Positions 8,885 to 15,311 of a stretch of 41,477 bases of DNA are shown piece by piece. A program made the position numbers and the translations under genes. The DNA is taken from positions 1 to 41,477 of the forward strand of contig CANJSF010000030.1 of assembly GCA_947476925.1 (NCBI GenBank), read 5' to 3'. A model generated the notes under the pieces. That model was not told the origin of the DNA. It saw nothing but the letters and a program-made list of their open reading frames with translations, and ran no database searches. The stretch's first letter is position 1. The number at the start of each line of letters is the position of its first letter. The stretch is from Rhodospirillaceae bacterium. Its GTDB lineage: Bacteria; Pseudomonadota; Alphaproteobacteria; Rhodospirillales; Rhodospirillaceae.

Positions 8885-8940
8885 GGCCTTCGGCCGCATG
8901 TCAGGGTGATGGTGAAGTGTCGCGTGTTGCGTGTGCGGGC

Positions 8941-9744
8941 CTACAGCGTCGGGCGTAGCAAATCGACGAAGTAGGCGACCAAGCCCCCAATCTGTTGGTT
9001 GGACTGTTCAGCGTGGTCGGCGGGTACCTCGGCAAACAGCGGCTCGCCAGCCAACCAACGCGATTCGCTGTCATCGTGACGCAGGGCCACAGCCAAGGCT
9101 TGGTTCAGCTCGACGTGTTGGTGGGGCAATCCGGCTAAAATCAACGCCGTTTTCATCATGATAATCACCGACGTCCGGATCGTGACAACGCTGCCGGCGA
9201 ACGGAAACTCCTCGGCCTGGTTGTCTTTCAGAATGCGAATACAAGCCGGCAGCGATGTGGACAGCAAATACCGGCACGAGACCGGCCGATGCATGTATTC
9301 CGAACAGGCGTTGTCTTCCAGCATCGGGCATGGAATGCGGCTGGCCTCGCGCTGGGCTTGCGGGATCTGCTGGGCTCTGATGGCCGCAGCCTGCACGCGG
9401 GCCACGCGCGGCGGTGTGGCGCGTAACGAACGCGCCAAGTGCAAGACTTCCGGAATGGTGGCACTCACATAGGTATTGCAGCAATAGCTGCAGCCTTTGC
9501 TGCAGGCGATGGGCGCGGTGATTTGCGCCCCCATAATGTCGTTGATCAAACTTTCGGCAAAGGCCGCCGCGCGGCTGGCACGGTATTCCAACTGCGTATC
9601 CAGCAACGTCTGCGCCATGTAGCGGGTGTTGGCTTGCATCGCGCGCGGGTTCAGAGTGACCTCGAAGGGCTTGCCCACCCAGGTCTCGTCTTCTTTGTAC
9701 AGCTTGGCGCGCTCATCAAAACTTAGGCGTGGGTGCAGCGGCAT
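8941..9744 (-). CDS. YkgJ-family cysteine-cluster protein
   Basis: The product (267 aa from ATG 9744, which has AGGAG about 10 nt upstream; an ATG at 9771 is possible) carries CSKGCSYCC at 81-89 and then CPMLEDNACSEYMHRPVSCR at about 139-158. This spacing (CxxxCxxCC ... CPxL..N.C..Y..RP..CR) is the mark of the YkgJ/UPF0153 family, thought to bind a metal, either zinc or an Fe-S cluster. The rest is mostly helical. Related proteins often sit near methyltransferase or flagellar genes; here the neighbour is a divergent beta-lactamase gene, which gives no functional clue. The enzymatic role is unknown. Confidence 0.85.
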   Translation of the reverse strand: MPLHPRLSFDERAKLYKEDETWVGKPFEVTLNPRAMQANTRYMAQTLLDTQLEYRASRAAAFAESLINDIMGAQITAPIACSKGCSYCCNTYVSATIPEVLHLARSLRATPPRVARVQAAAIRAQQIPQAQREASRIPCPMLEDNACSEYMHRPVSCRYLLSTSLPACIRILKDNQAEEFPFAGSVVTIRTSVIIMMKTALILAGLPHQHVELNQALAVALRHDDSESRWLAGEPLFAEVPADHAEQSNQQIGGLVAYFVDLLRPTL

Positions 9745-9814
9745 CAAAAAGCCATCTCCTATGACCAGCATGATAGTTTATGCCATTCTCATCGCCTGCC
9801 TATGGAGGATTTCA

Positions 9815-10633
9815 ATGAACCATGTTCGAAAAAACATTGCCGTGTTTGCCGTCGTGTTTGTGATGGCGCTCAATATTCAAACAACGCAGGCGGGCTCGGC
9901 CTGCACGATCATCGTCGAGGCTAAAAGTGGTGAGGTGTTGGTGCAACAAGGCGCCTGCGGCACGCGCGCCAGCCCGGCCTCGACATTCAAGGTGGCGCTC
10001 AGTCTCATGGGGTTTGATGCGGGCGTGTTGGTCGACGCCCATACACCCGCCTTGCCCTACAAGGACGAGTACAAAGCCGCCATGGAAAGTTGGCGCGTCA
10101 CTACCGACCCAACAACATGGCTGGAAGATTCTATTGTTTGGTATTCGCAAGTGCTGACCAAAACACTGGGGCCCGAACGCTTCCAAAAACATGTCGATGG
10201 TTTGAATTACGGCAACCGCGACCTGGCGGGCGATGCGGGCCGCAACAATGGGCTCACCAACGCCTGGCTTAGCTCATCGCTGCAAATCTCGCCCGCCGAA
10301 CAGGTGGCCTTCATTCGACAAATGGTGGCGGGGCGTTTGCCCGTCTCGCGCCAAGCCGTAGAACAGACGATGGCAATCATGCCCAGCTTTCCCGCCACCG
10401 ATGACTGGACCGTGCACGGCAAAACCGGCAGCGGCTTGCAGCGCGGCGCCGACGGCAAACTTAACCGCGACCTTCAGTTCGGCTGGTTCGTCGGCTGGGC
10501 GACAATGGGCAAACGCACCGTGGTGTTTGCAACGTTGGTGCAAGACAGCGAAAAAATCGACGACCGCGCGGGCATTCGCGTGCGCGGCGAACTAATCGAG
10601 GCGCTGCCGGCGTTGTTGGCGGCGCGCAAATAA
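9815..10633 (+). CDS. Class D (OXA-type) beta-lactamase
   Basis: ATG 9815 is preceded by GGAGG with a 6-nt spacer; the 272-aa length suits class D enzymes. A signal peptide ends near TTQA. All class D landmarks are present: STFK at 56-59 (nucleophile Ser56 and the lysine that is carboxylated in known enzymes), S-I-V at 106-108 followed by WYSQ, YGN at 132-134, KTG at 203-205 and FGWFVGW at 222-228. C30 and C48 could form a disulfide. The enzyme would act in the periplasm on beta-lactams through an acyl-serine intermediate. No integron, transposase or regulator gene is nearby and composition matches the surroundings, so it looks like a resident chromosomal gene. Spectrum cannot be judged from sequence. 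Confidence 0.9.
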   Translation: MNHVRKNIAVFAVVFVMALNIQTTQAGSACTIIVEAKSGEVLVQQGACGTRASPASTFKVALSLMGFDAGVLVDAHTPALPYKDEYKAAMESWRVTTDPTTWLEDSIVWYSQVLTKTLGPERFQKHVDGLNYGNRDLAGDAGRNNGLTNAWLSSSLQISPAEQVAFIRQMVAGRLPVSRQAVEQTMAIMPSFPATDDWTVHGKTGSGLQRGADGKLNRDLQFGWFVGWATMGKRTVVFATLVQDSEKIDDRAGIRVRGELIEALPALLAARK

Positions 10634-10648
10634 GACCCCCAAAGCAAA

Positions 10649-10672
10649 AGGCCCCGCATTGCTGCGGGGCCT
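10649..10672 (-). terminator. Terminator of PEP-CTERM unit A, shared with the beta-lactamase gene
   Basis: AGGCCCCGCA, loop TTGC, TGCGGGGCCT. Read on the minus strand it is followed by TTTTGCTTT. It is the same hairpin found after the other three surface-protein genes, here with a variant loop. Because it lies between convergent genes it may stop transcription from both sides. Confidence 0.85.
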
Positions 10673-10701
10673 TGAAGCTGTCTCGAGCGAACTCGAATTC
10701 G

Positions 10702-11508
10702 TTATGCGGCTTTGCGATTGCGGCGCAGGCCACCCAGGCCCAACAGGCCAAGGCCTAACAGCGCCAAAGCGCCGGGCGCGGGAACGCTTCCGAATGCAAA
10801 GTTATCAACCTCTAGCGCGCGTTGGTCGCTGTAGAACGTGATGGAATTGATGGTCGCGCCAAGCGAATAAAAATCGACGAACACGTTGCTGTTCGTCGAA
10901 AACTGGCCGCCCGAGGCCACGGCCGACAGCGCCGATGCAATGACCGAGCCGTTGAGGGCGACGATCGTTGAATCCGACAATGTGAAATCGACGTGGTTGT
11001 AATTATCCACCGAGCCGAAATACATGCCGAAGTAGTTCGCCTGACTTGTCAGGCCCGTCAAATTGAGGGTGAGGCGATTGCTGAGGTTTTGGCTAATCCC
11101 AGGAATAACCAAGTACGGCGTGTTGTCGGCCCATGGGTCACCGCTTTGGCCGTTAAGGCGGCCGCGCACAATGTCGCCCGAGCTCATGGCCGAATGCGAG
11201 AAGCTGATGCTGCCAAAACCACCGCCCAGATTGAAGCTGGATGTGGAAATTGCACCGTAATTAACAAAGTTCGCATCGGGCCCTGCGCCGGGGCACGGGG
11301 TATAAGCCGTCGATCCGTTCAGCCCGTCGAAATTGAATTCCTTCACCGTGCTGCCAAGCAACGTGCTGTGGCTACCCGTGCCGCAATTCACGCCGCCGTT
11401 GGCATTGCCCAGTTGGCCACCAATGGTGATCGTGCCGGCATACGCGCCGCCAGAAACCAAGGCGGCAAAGGCGACAACAGCGGTACCTAGGATTTTGTGG
11501 AATTTCAT
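10702..11508 (-). CDS. PEP-CTERM-type surface protein A
   Basis: The 268-aa protein has an N-terminal signal peptide (MKFHKILGTAVVAFAALVSGGAYA) and a C-terminal sorting signal: VPAPGALALLGLGLLG, a hydrophobic stretch, then the basic end LRRNRKAA. This is the tripartite PEP-CTERM layout recognised by exosortases, with VPAP in place of the usual VPEP. The middle is Gly/Ser/Asn-rich and probably beta-structured; the segment with YFGMYFGSVDNYNHVDF and ITFYSD resembles a group of PEP-CTERM proteins sometimes named after Npun_F0296. It has its own sigma-54 promoter and terminator. Expected fate is export, processing by an exosortase encoded elsewhere, and display or release at the surface. Its specific function is unknown. 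Confidence 0.85.
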   Translation of the reverse strand: MKFHKILGTAVVAFAALVSGGAYAGTITIGGQLGNANGGVNCGTGSHSTLLGSTVKEFNFDGLNGSTAYTPCPGAGPDANFVNYGAISTSSFNLGGGFGSISFSHSAMSSGDIVRGRLNGQSGDPWADNTPYLVIPGISQNLSNRLTLNLTGLTSQANYFGMYFGSVDNYNHVDFTLSDSTIVALNGSVIASALSAVASGGQFSTNSNVFVDFYSLGATINSITFYSDQRALEVDNFAFGSVPAPGALALLGLGLLGLGGLRRNRKAA

Positions 11509-11549
11509 GGTTCATCACACCGGTGTTAGTGAAATCTGCAACACTATTA

Positions 11550-11564
11550 GCAATTTTTGTGCCA
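11550..11564 (-). promoter_or_regulatory. Sigma-54 promoter of surface gene A
   Basis: On the minus strand the sequence is TGGCACAAAAATTGC, matching the -24 GG and -12 GC elements (TGGCAC, N5, TTGC). It lies 41 bp before the start codon of gene A. Confidence 0.85.
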
Positions 11565-11616
11565 ATTCTTTTTTCTGATTAAATTCAATAACTTAATAAA
11601 ACGCATGTCACCCAAC

Positions 11617-11723
11617 TGTAAAATTTTCCGACACTCTGAGCGGGCCTCATTTGGCGCAATTCCGGCTAAACCATTGATAAATAAAACGATTCACCTGAAT
11701 TACGACTGTCGGAAAACTTTACA
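11617..11723 (-). promoter_or_regulatory. Paired enhancer boxes of surface gene A
   Basis: TGTAAAATTTTCCGACA (11617-11633) and TGTCGGAAAACTTTACA (11707-11723) are an inverted pair with start-to-start distance 90 bp. The near box begins 53 bp upstream of the promoter's outer end. Position and symmetry fit binding of a sigma-54 enhancer-binding protein. Confidence 0.8.
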
Positions 11724-11746
11724 GTTTCCCACGCCCCCCAAAGCAA

Positions 11747-11772
11747 AAGGCCCCGCATGTCTGCGGGGCCTT
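11747..11772 (-). terminator. Terminator of PEP-CTERM unit B
   Basis: AAGGCCCCGCA, loop TGTC, TGCGGGGCCTT: an 11-bp perfect stem, followed on the minus strand by TTGCTTTGGGG. It lies between the end of gene B and the outer box of gene A. Confidence 0.9.
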
Positions 11773-11800
11773 GAAGCTGCATCGCTTAACTCAGATTTGG

Positions 11801-12520
11801 TTAGGCGGCTTTCTTGCGGCGAAGGCCACCGATGCCGAGCAACCCTAAGCCCAACAACGCCAACGCGCCGGGGGCGGGGACGCCGGCACCGTTCTCGTTG
11901 AGCGCAAAGTTAAAATAGCCCGATTCTGTTGCACTCGAAAACTGGCTCACGTTTGTAATGTACGTATACCAGAGCAATTGGTAATTGCCCGCACCAGCCG
12001 ATCCTGATTGCGGAATGATGTTCAACGGCGTGCTGTTCCCGTTGACTGAACCGCCCGTAATGAATGCGTTCGTATCGGTATTAACGAGACTGTAAAATAA
12101 CTCTCCAAAATGATTTCCAGTCGCATTGACTTGCATTGCGCCATCAAAAGACCAGCTGAACCCGTTCTGTGAATTGAATGCGGTAAAGCTCTCGGCGCGC
12201 ACATAACCGTTATAGAATGCAGGGTTCATTGTGCCGGTGAATGTAAATGCACCGATCACTGAGCCAGCACTTACGCCAACATTATACCCAAGATTGGTCG
12301 TGTTACAGTAAGTGCTAAAACCTTCGCACTGGGCATCGGTTTTGGTGCCCGAGACTGTTGACGAATAATACGTCGGCGATGAGTTGATGTGTCCCCACCA
12401 ATAACTCTGAGTTGGTGCCCAAACATAGCTGCTCGGCGCAACGATGAGGTCAGCCATTGCGGCAGTGCTGCAGAGTGTTGCAGCTACTGCAATCGAAGCC
12501 AAATATTTCCCGACTTTCAT
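11801..12520 (-). CDS. PEP-CTERM-type surface protein B
   Basis: The 239-aa protein has a signal peptide (MKVGKYLASIAVAATLCSTAAMA) and the C-terminal sorting signal VPAPGALALLGLGLLGIGG followed by LRRKKAA. The ectodomain is rich in Ser, Thr, Asn, Tyr and Phe and shows no similarity by eye to proteins A, C or D; it contains a possible disulfide pair in CEGFSTYC. A GGGGA-type Shine-Dalgarno lies upstream. The gene is a complete transcription unit with its own sigma-54 promoter at 12589-12603 and terminator at 11747-11772. I do not recognise the ectodomain family. Confidence 0.85.
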   Translation of the reverse strand: MKVGKYLASIAVAATLCSTAAMADLIVAPSSYVWAPTQSYWWGHINSSPTYYSSTVSGTKTDAQCEGFSTYCNTTNLGYNVGVSAGSVIGAFTFTGTMNPAFYNGYVRAESFTAFNSQNGFSWSFDGAMQVNATGNHFGELFYSLVNTDTNAFITGGSVNGNSTPLNIIPQSGSAGAGNYQLLWYTYITNVSQFSSATESGYFNFALNENGAGVPAPGALALLGLGLLGIGGLRRKKAA

Positions 12521-12588
12521 GTACCAACATCCCCTATTCTTACCGCCGACCGAGCACTTGCTCGCCCAAACACCTATTCATCGATAAA

Positions 12589-12603
12589 GCAATTTCCGTG
12601 CCA
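12589..12603 (-). promoter_or_regulatory. Sigma-54 promoter of surface gene B
   Basis: The minus strand reads TGGCACGGAAATTGC, a full match to the TGGCACG-N4-TTGC consensus. It lies 68 bp before the start codon of gene B. Confidence 0.92.
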
Positions 12604-12654
12604 GATATTTTTCTGTGGAAATTCAAATACTTAGAAAATCCCAATTCACAAATG

Positions 12655-12761
12655 TGTAAAATTTTCCGACACTTTGGGGCAACTCCAAACCATGCACTTG
12701 CGCCTAACTGTTTGGAATCTAAACAGTTTCGTCTGAAAAATGACTGTCGGAAAACTTTACA
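12655..12761 (-). promoter_or_regulatory. Paired enhancer boxes of surface gene B
   Basis: TGTAAAATTTTCCGACA (12655-12671) and TGTCGGAAAACTTTACA (12745-12761) are inverted, 90 bp start to start. The near box begins 52 bp beyond the -24 side of the promoter. Confidence 0.82.
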
Positions 12762-12785
12762 GTTTTCCCATGCGCCCCAAAGCAA

Positions 12786-12811
12786 AAGGCCCCGCATGTC
12801 TGCGGGGCCTT
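12786..12811 (-). terminator. Terminator of PEP-CTERM unit C
   Basis: The same 11-bp stem (AAGGCCCCGCA / TGCGGGGCCTT) and TGTC loop as at 11747, with a T-rich run on the minus-strand 3' side. Confidence 0.9.
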
Positions 12812-12839
12812 GAAGCTGTATCGCTTAACTCAGATTTGG

Positions 12840-13412
12840 TTAGGCGGCTTTGCGATTGCGGCGCAGACCACCAAGGCCGAGCAACCCTAAGCCCAACAGC
12901 GCCAATGCGCCGGGAACTGGCACTTCGTCCACAGGACCGGTTGGAGTGCTAATATTGATGACATAGGACCAGCCGCCCGGATCTGAACCATCGCTGGCAA
13001 AGCATGAAATATCGCCTGCCGAATAGCAGTGCGAATACTGGTCAATGCCTACGAGATAGTTCCCAGCCGCCAGGAAAACTGACAACGCAGAGTTGGGATA
13101 GGGGTTGTCGTCGTTGAATGCCAACAACGACGTTCCGGTGTCGTTGTAGATGAACAGCATCGTGTCGACGAAACCAGTTCCGTAGGTGTTAAAGCCGTAA
13201 ACTCCGCCCAATGACGCGAATAAATAGAAATCGCTGGTGGAGTTCGTGCCAAAGATTTGGGTTGTTCCACCTGGCAGCAATTGAGCGGTGGCGACTGTCG
13301 ACCCTGCATCGCCCACTTCCGTATAGGGCGTTGCCGATGCCGGTGCTGCGAGCGACGCACTGACTGCCAATACTGCGCCGGTGATGGCGGCTTTCAAACC
13401 TGAGAACTTCAT
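12840..13412 (-). CDS. PEP-CTERM-type surface protein C (PPC/DVUA0089-like)
   Basis: ATG 13412 is chosen because GGGGAGGAA lies 6-7 nt upstream. The 190-aa product has a signal peptide (MKFSGLKAAITGAVLAV...PASA) and the sorting signal VPVPGALALLGLGLLGLGG with the basic end LRRNRKAA. The ectodomain has the pattern of bacterial pre-peptidase C-terminal or DVUA0089-type domains: DFYLFASLGGVYGFNTYGT, then DTMLFIYNDTGTSLLAFNDDN, then SVFLAAGNYLVGI. Such beta-sandwich domains are common on exported proteins and can bind calcium or polysaccharide. An in-frame upstream ATG at 13439 is an alternative. It is controlled by its own sigma-54 promoter. Confidence 0.85.
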   Translation of the reverse strand: MKFSGLKAAITGAVLAVSASLAAPASATPYTEVGDAGSTVATAQLLPGGTTQIFGTNSTSDFYLFASLGGVYGFNTYGTGFVDTMLFIYNDTGTSLLAFNDDNPYPNSALSVFLAAGNYLVGIDQYSHCYSAGDISCFASDGSDPGGWSYVINISTPTGPVDEVPVPGALALLGLGLLGLGGLRRNRKAA

Positions 13413-13467
13413 TGGTCGTTTCCTCCCCGTAAAAATCAATCAGCACGTGAGCTGTGAGATACTTGAA

Positions 13468-13482
13468 GCAATTTCCGTGCCA
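13468..13482 (-). promoter_or_regulatory. Sigma-54 promoter of surface gene C
   Basis: The minus strand reads TGGCACGGAAATTGC, identical to the promoter of gene B, 55 bp before the start codon at 13412. Confidence 0.92.
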
Positions 13483-13533
13483 TATTTTTTTATGTTGAAT
13501 TTCAGATGGTTAGCAAAGATCACAAGCCAGTAG

Positions 13534-13640
13534 TGTAAAGTTTTCCGACACTCTGAGCGGGCTTAAATTGGCGTGTATTTTGCTAACACGCTGAGAAATA
13601 GACAGTTTCGCCTGAAAAACGACTGTCGGAAAACTTTACA
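13534..13640 (-). promoter_or_regulatory. Paired enhancer boxes of surface gene C
   Basis: TGTAAAGTTTTCCGACA (13534-13550) and TGTCGGAAAACTTTACA (13624-13640) are exact reverse complements of one another, 90 bp start to start. The near box begins 52 bp beyond the promoter. Confidence 0.85.
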
Positions 13641-13664
13641 GTTTTCCCATGCGCCCCAAAGCAA

Positions 13665-13690
13665 AAGGCCCCGCATGTCTGCGGGGCCTT
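13665..13690 (-). terminator. Terminator of PEP-CTERM unit D
   Basis: AAGGCCCCGCA, loop TGTC, TGCGGGGCCTT, identical to the stems after genes B and C. Confidence 0.9.
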
Positions 13691-13719
13691 GAAGCTGTAT
13701 CGAGCAAACTCAGATTTGG

Positions 13720-14307
13720 TTAGGCGGCGCGTTTGCGGCGCAGACCACCAAGGCCGAGCAAGCCTAAGCCCAACAACGCCAACGCGCCGGGTGCGGGAAC
13801 GCCTGCACCACCAAGCGTGCCGAAGTTGAATACGGTGTCCTCATATCCGGCGCCGTAATTGGTACCGTAATCGTAAAGGCCATGGAAAGCGTTCCCGACG
13901 TAGTTTGTGCTATAAAGGCGCAAGCCGCTGACGACGCCGCTGCTGAACAGGATTTCATTTCCAGGAGTAATGAGGCCATTGAATTGAATGTCGTCAGGTG
14001 ACGAATTATTGACCTGAGCGCTGGTGTACACATTCGTCCAAACACCATTCAATTTCACGTCAATATTGAACGAATTGATTCCGCCATGGCCATGAAACAT
14101 ACCATATTGCGAGGTGATGCTGTCGATAGAGCTGGCGACAAACGATGTATTGAAGGTCAAGTAGCCATCGTCAAAATCACCGTAAGAGCCGAAGCCGCCA
14201 TCCACAGAAAACGTCCCCGTTGAAGGAGACCAGGCTACGGGCGTTGCATTGGCTTGCGGCGCGATAAACGCAGCCACGATTTTTAAGCTGAGCAGAAATT
14301 TTTTCAT
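13720..14307 (-). CDS. PEP-CTERM-type surface protein D
   Basis: The start at ATG 14307 is set by GGGAG about 9 nt upstream and by the sigma-54 promoter at 14364-14378; a longer open frame up to 14391 would begin upstream of that promoter. The 195-aa product has a short signal peptide (MKKFLLSLKIVAAFIAPQANA) and the sorting signal VPAPGALALLGLGLLGLGG ending LRRKRAA. The ectodomain is Gly/Tyr/Phe-rich, with VAWSPSTGTFSVDGGFGSYGD near its start and YGTNYGAGYED near its end, and is not recognised. It is the outermost unit of the array. Confidence 0.83.
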   Translation of the reverse strand: MKKFLLSLKIVAAFIAPQANATPVAWSPSTGTFSVDGGFGSYGDFDDGYLTFNTSFVASSIDSITSQYGMFHGHGGINSFNIDVKLNGVWTNVYTSAQVNNSSPDDIQFNGLITPGNEILFSSGVVSGLRLYSTNYVGNAFHGLYDYGTNYGAGYEDTVFNFGTLGGAGVPAPGALALLGLGLLGLGGLRRKRAA

Positions 14308-14363
14308 GTTGGCATCTCCCAAATTGTCAAAGGCCCAAGTACGGGACACTCGGATACATATAA

Positions 14364-14378
14364 GCAATTTGCGTGCCA
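14364..14378 (-). promoter_or_regulatory. Sigma-54 promoter of surface gene D
   Basis: The minus strand reads TGGCACGCAAATTGC, a full consensus match, 56 bp before the start codon at 14307. Confidence 0.92.
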
Positions 14379-14429
14379 GGAATTTTTCCATTTAAATTCA
14401 ATGGCTTAGGAATACCCATCTCAACAGAG

Positions 14430-14536
14430 TGTAAAATATTCCGACGGTGTAATGCCTCCAGAACTCCCCCAAAATTGTCTAAGTGGCTGATATGTATAAC
14501 TTTTCTAAGAAAACAGAGGTGTCGGAAAAATTTACA
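14430..14536 (-). promoter_or_regulatory. Paired enhancer boxes of surface gene D
   Basis: TGTAAAATATTCCGACG (14430-14446) and TGTCGGAAAAATTTACA (14520-14536) form a slightly diverged copy of the inverted pair. The 90-bp spacing is kept although the sequence between the boxes is unlike that of the other units. Confidence 0.78.
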
Positions 14537-14650
14537 CTTGGGCGCTCGTTTTTGTGTGGAGTGTGCTGCGAACAGCCCACCATTGCCCTTCGGGCTTCGG
14601 CGGGCGGTAGCTTTCTGAAGCGCGCCTTGCGCGTTAACGAAAGCTAACCG

Positions 14651-14741
14651 TGGCGGAGGGAGTGGGATTCGAACCCACGATACCTTTTTGGGGTATACAC
14701 ACTTTCCAGGCGTGCGCCTTCAACCGCTCGGCCATCCCTCC
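14651..14741 (-). tRNA. tRNA-Ser (anticodon GGA)
   Basis: On the minus strand the acceptor stem GGAGGGA pairs with TCCCTCC, followed by discriminator G and an encoded CCA. The anticodon stem CACGC/GTGTG encloses loop CTGGAAA, giving anticodon GGA (UCC/UCU codons). A long variable arm (TACC/GGTA) and T-loop TTCGAAT fit a class II serine tRNA of 91 nt. Confidence 0.96.
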
Positions 14742-14990
14742 CCGTGTCGGGGCGCGGGAACCTAGCCGACACGTCCCCCTGCCGCAATCAAAGCCTTGGG
14801 TTTATCGCTGCTTTCCGTCGCTTTGTATAAGTCTGTGGGAAAAATCACGCCCCGATTCGCACGACATAAAATTACGTTATTTCGTTTTTGCTCGAAACGG
14901 ACGCAATTCGTATTGATTTTTTTAGCCCTTAACGGCTAGTTTGAAGGCTCTGGGGTAACTAAAAAACTGACGTTCAGGGGTAGGGGTCCG

Positions 14991-15299
14991 GTGTTATTCG
15001 GGCGCACAATTGGTTGGCTGATGGTGACACTCGCCATCATCATTGCATCGGCAGAGGCCGTGATGGCGCTGGGCGCCAGCGGTCACGCTGGTCTTGCCAC
15101 GTCTGACCTTGTCACATTACTCACCGGCCAATCTCCGCAGTTTTCTGCCGCACGTTGGCCAGAAATTTTTTCCGCTCTCGGCCAAGGCATTATGGCGATG
15201 CCGGCGTGGTTGGTTATTGGTGTGATCGGTCTCGCACTTGCACACACGTTTCGGTATCGGCGCATTCGTCGCCGTCCGTCGACAATTCTGCCGCTGTAA
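14991..15299 (+). CDS. Small two-helix membrane protein
   Basis: The 102-aa product starts with GTG behind a G-rich stretch. It has two hydrophobic segments, about 8-28 (IGWLMVTLAIIIASAEAVMAL) and 66-86 (GIMAMPAWLVIGVIGLALAH). Between them is a soluble loop with ARWPEIFSALGQ, and the C-terminus is basic (RYRRIRRRP). I recall similar uncharacterised proteins in alphaproteobacteria but cannot name a family. It converges on lepA with 12 bp between stops. The 249 bp upstream of it is AT-rich and holds no other gene I can see. Confidence 0.65.
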   Translation: MLFGRTIGWLMVTLAIIIASAEAVMALGASGHAGLATSDLVTLLTGQSPQFSAARWPEIFSALGQGIMAMPAWLVIGVIGLALAHTFRYRRIRRRPSTILPL

Positions 15300-15311
15300 T
15301 TTTTTCTGAGC

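Noticed and set aside
9626-9814. N-terminal extension of the beta-lactamase frame
   Set aside because: It runs antisense through the start of the ykgJ-type gene; the ATG at 9815 has a strong Shine-Dalgarno and a signal peptide.
14307-14391. Upstream extension of surface protein D by 28 residues
   Set aside because: This stretch contains the sigma-54 promoter; the shorter form starts with a signal peptide and has a good Shine-Dalgarno.
10649-14536. Repeated short boxes and hairpins resembling a CRISPR or tandem repeat array
   Set aside because: The repeats are spaced by about 0.8-1.1 kb of coding sequence and fit promoters, enhancer sites and terminators; there are no regular spacers or cas genes.
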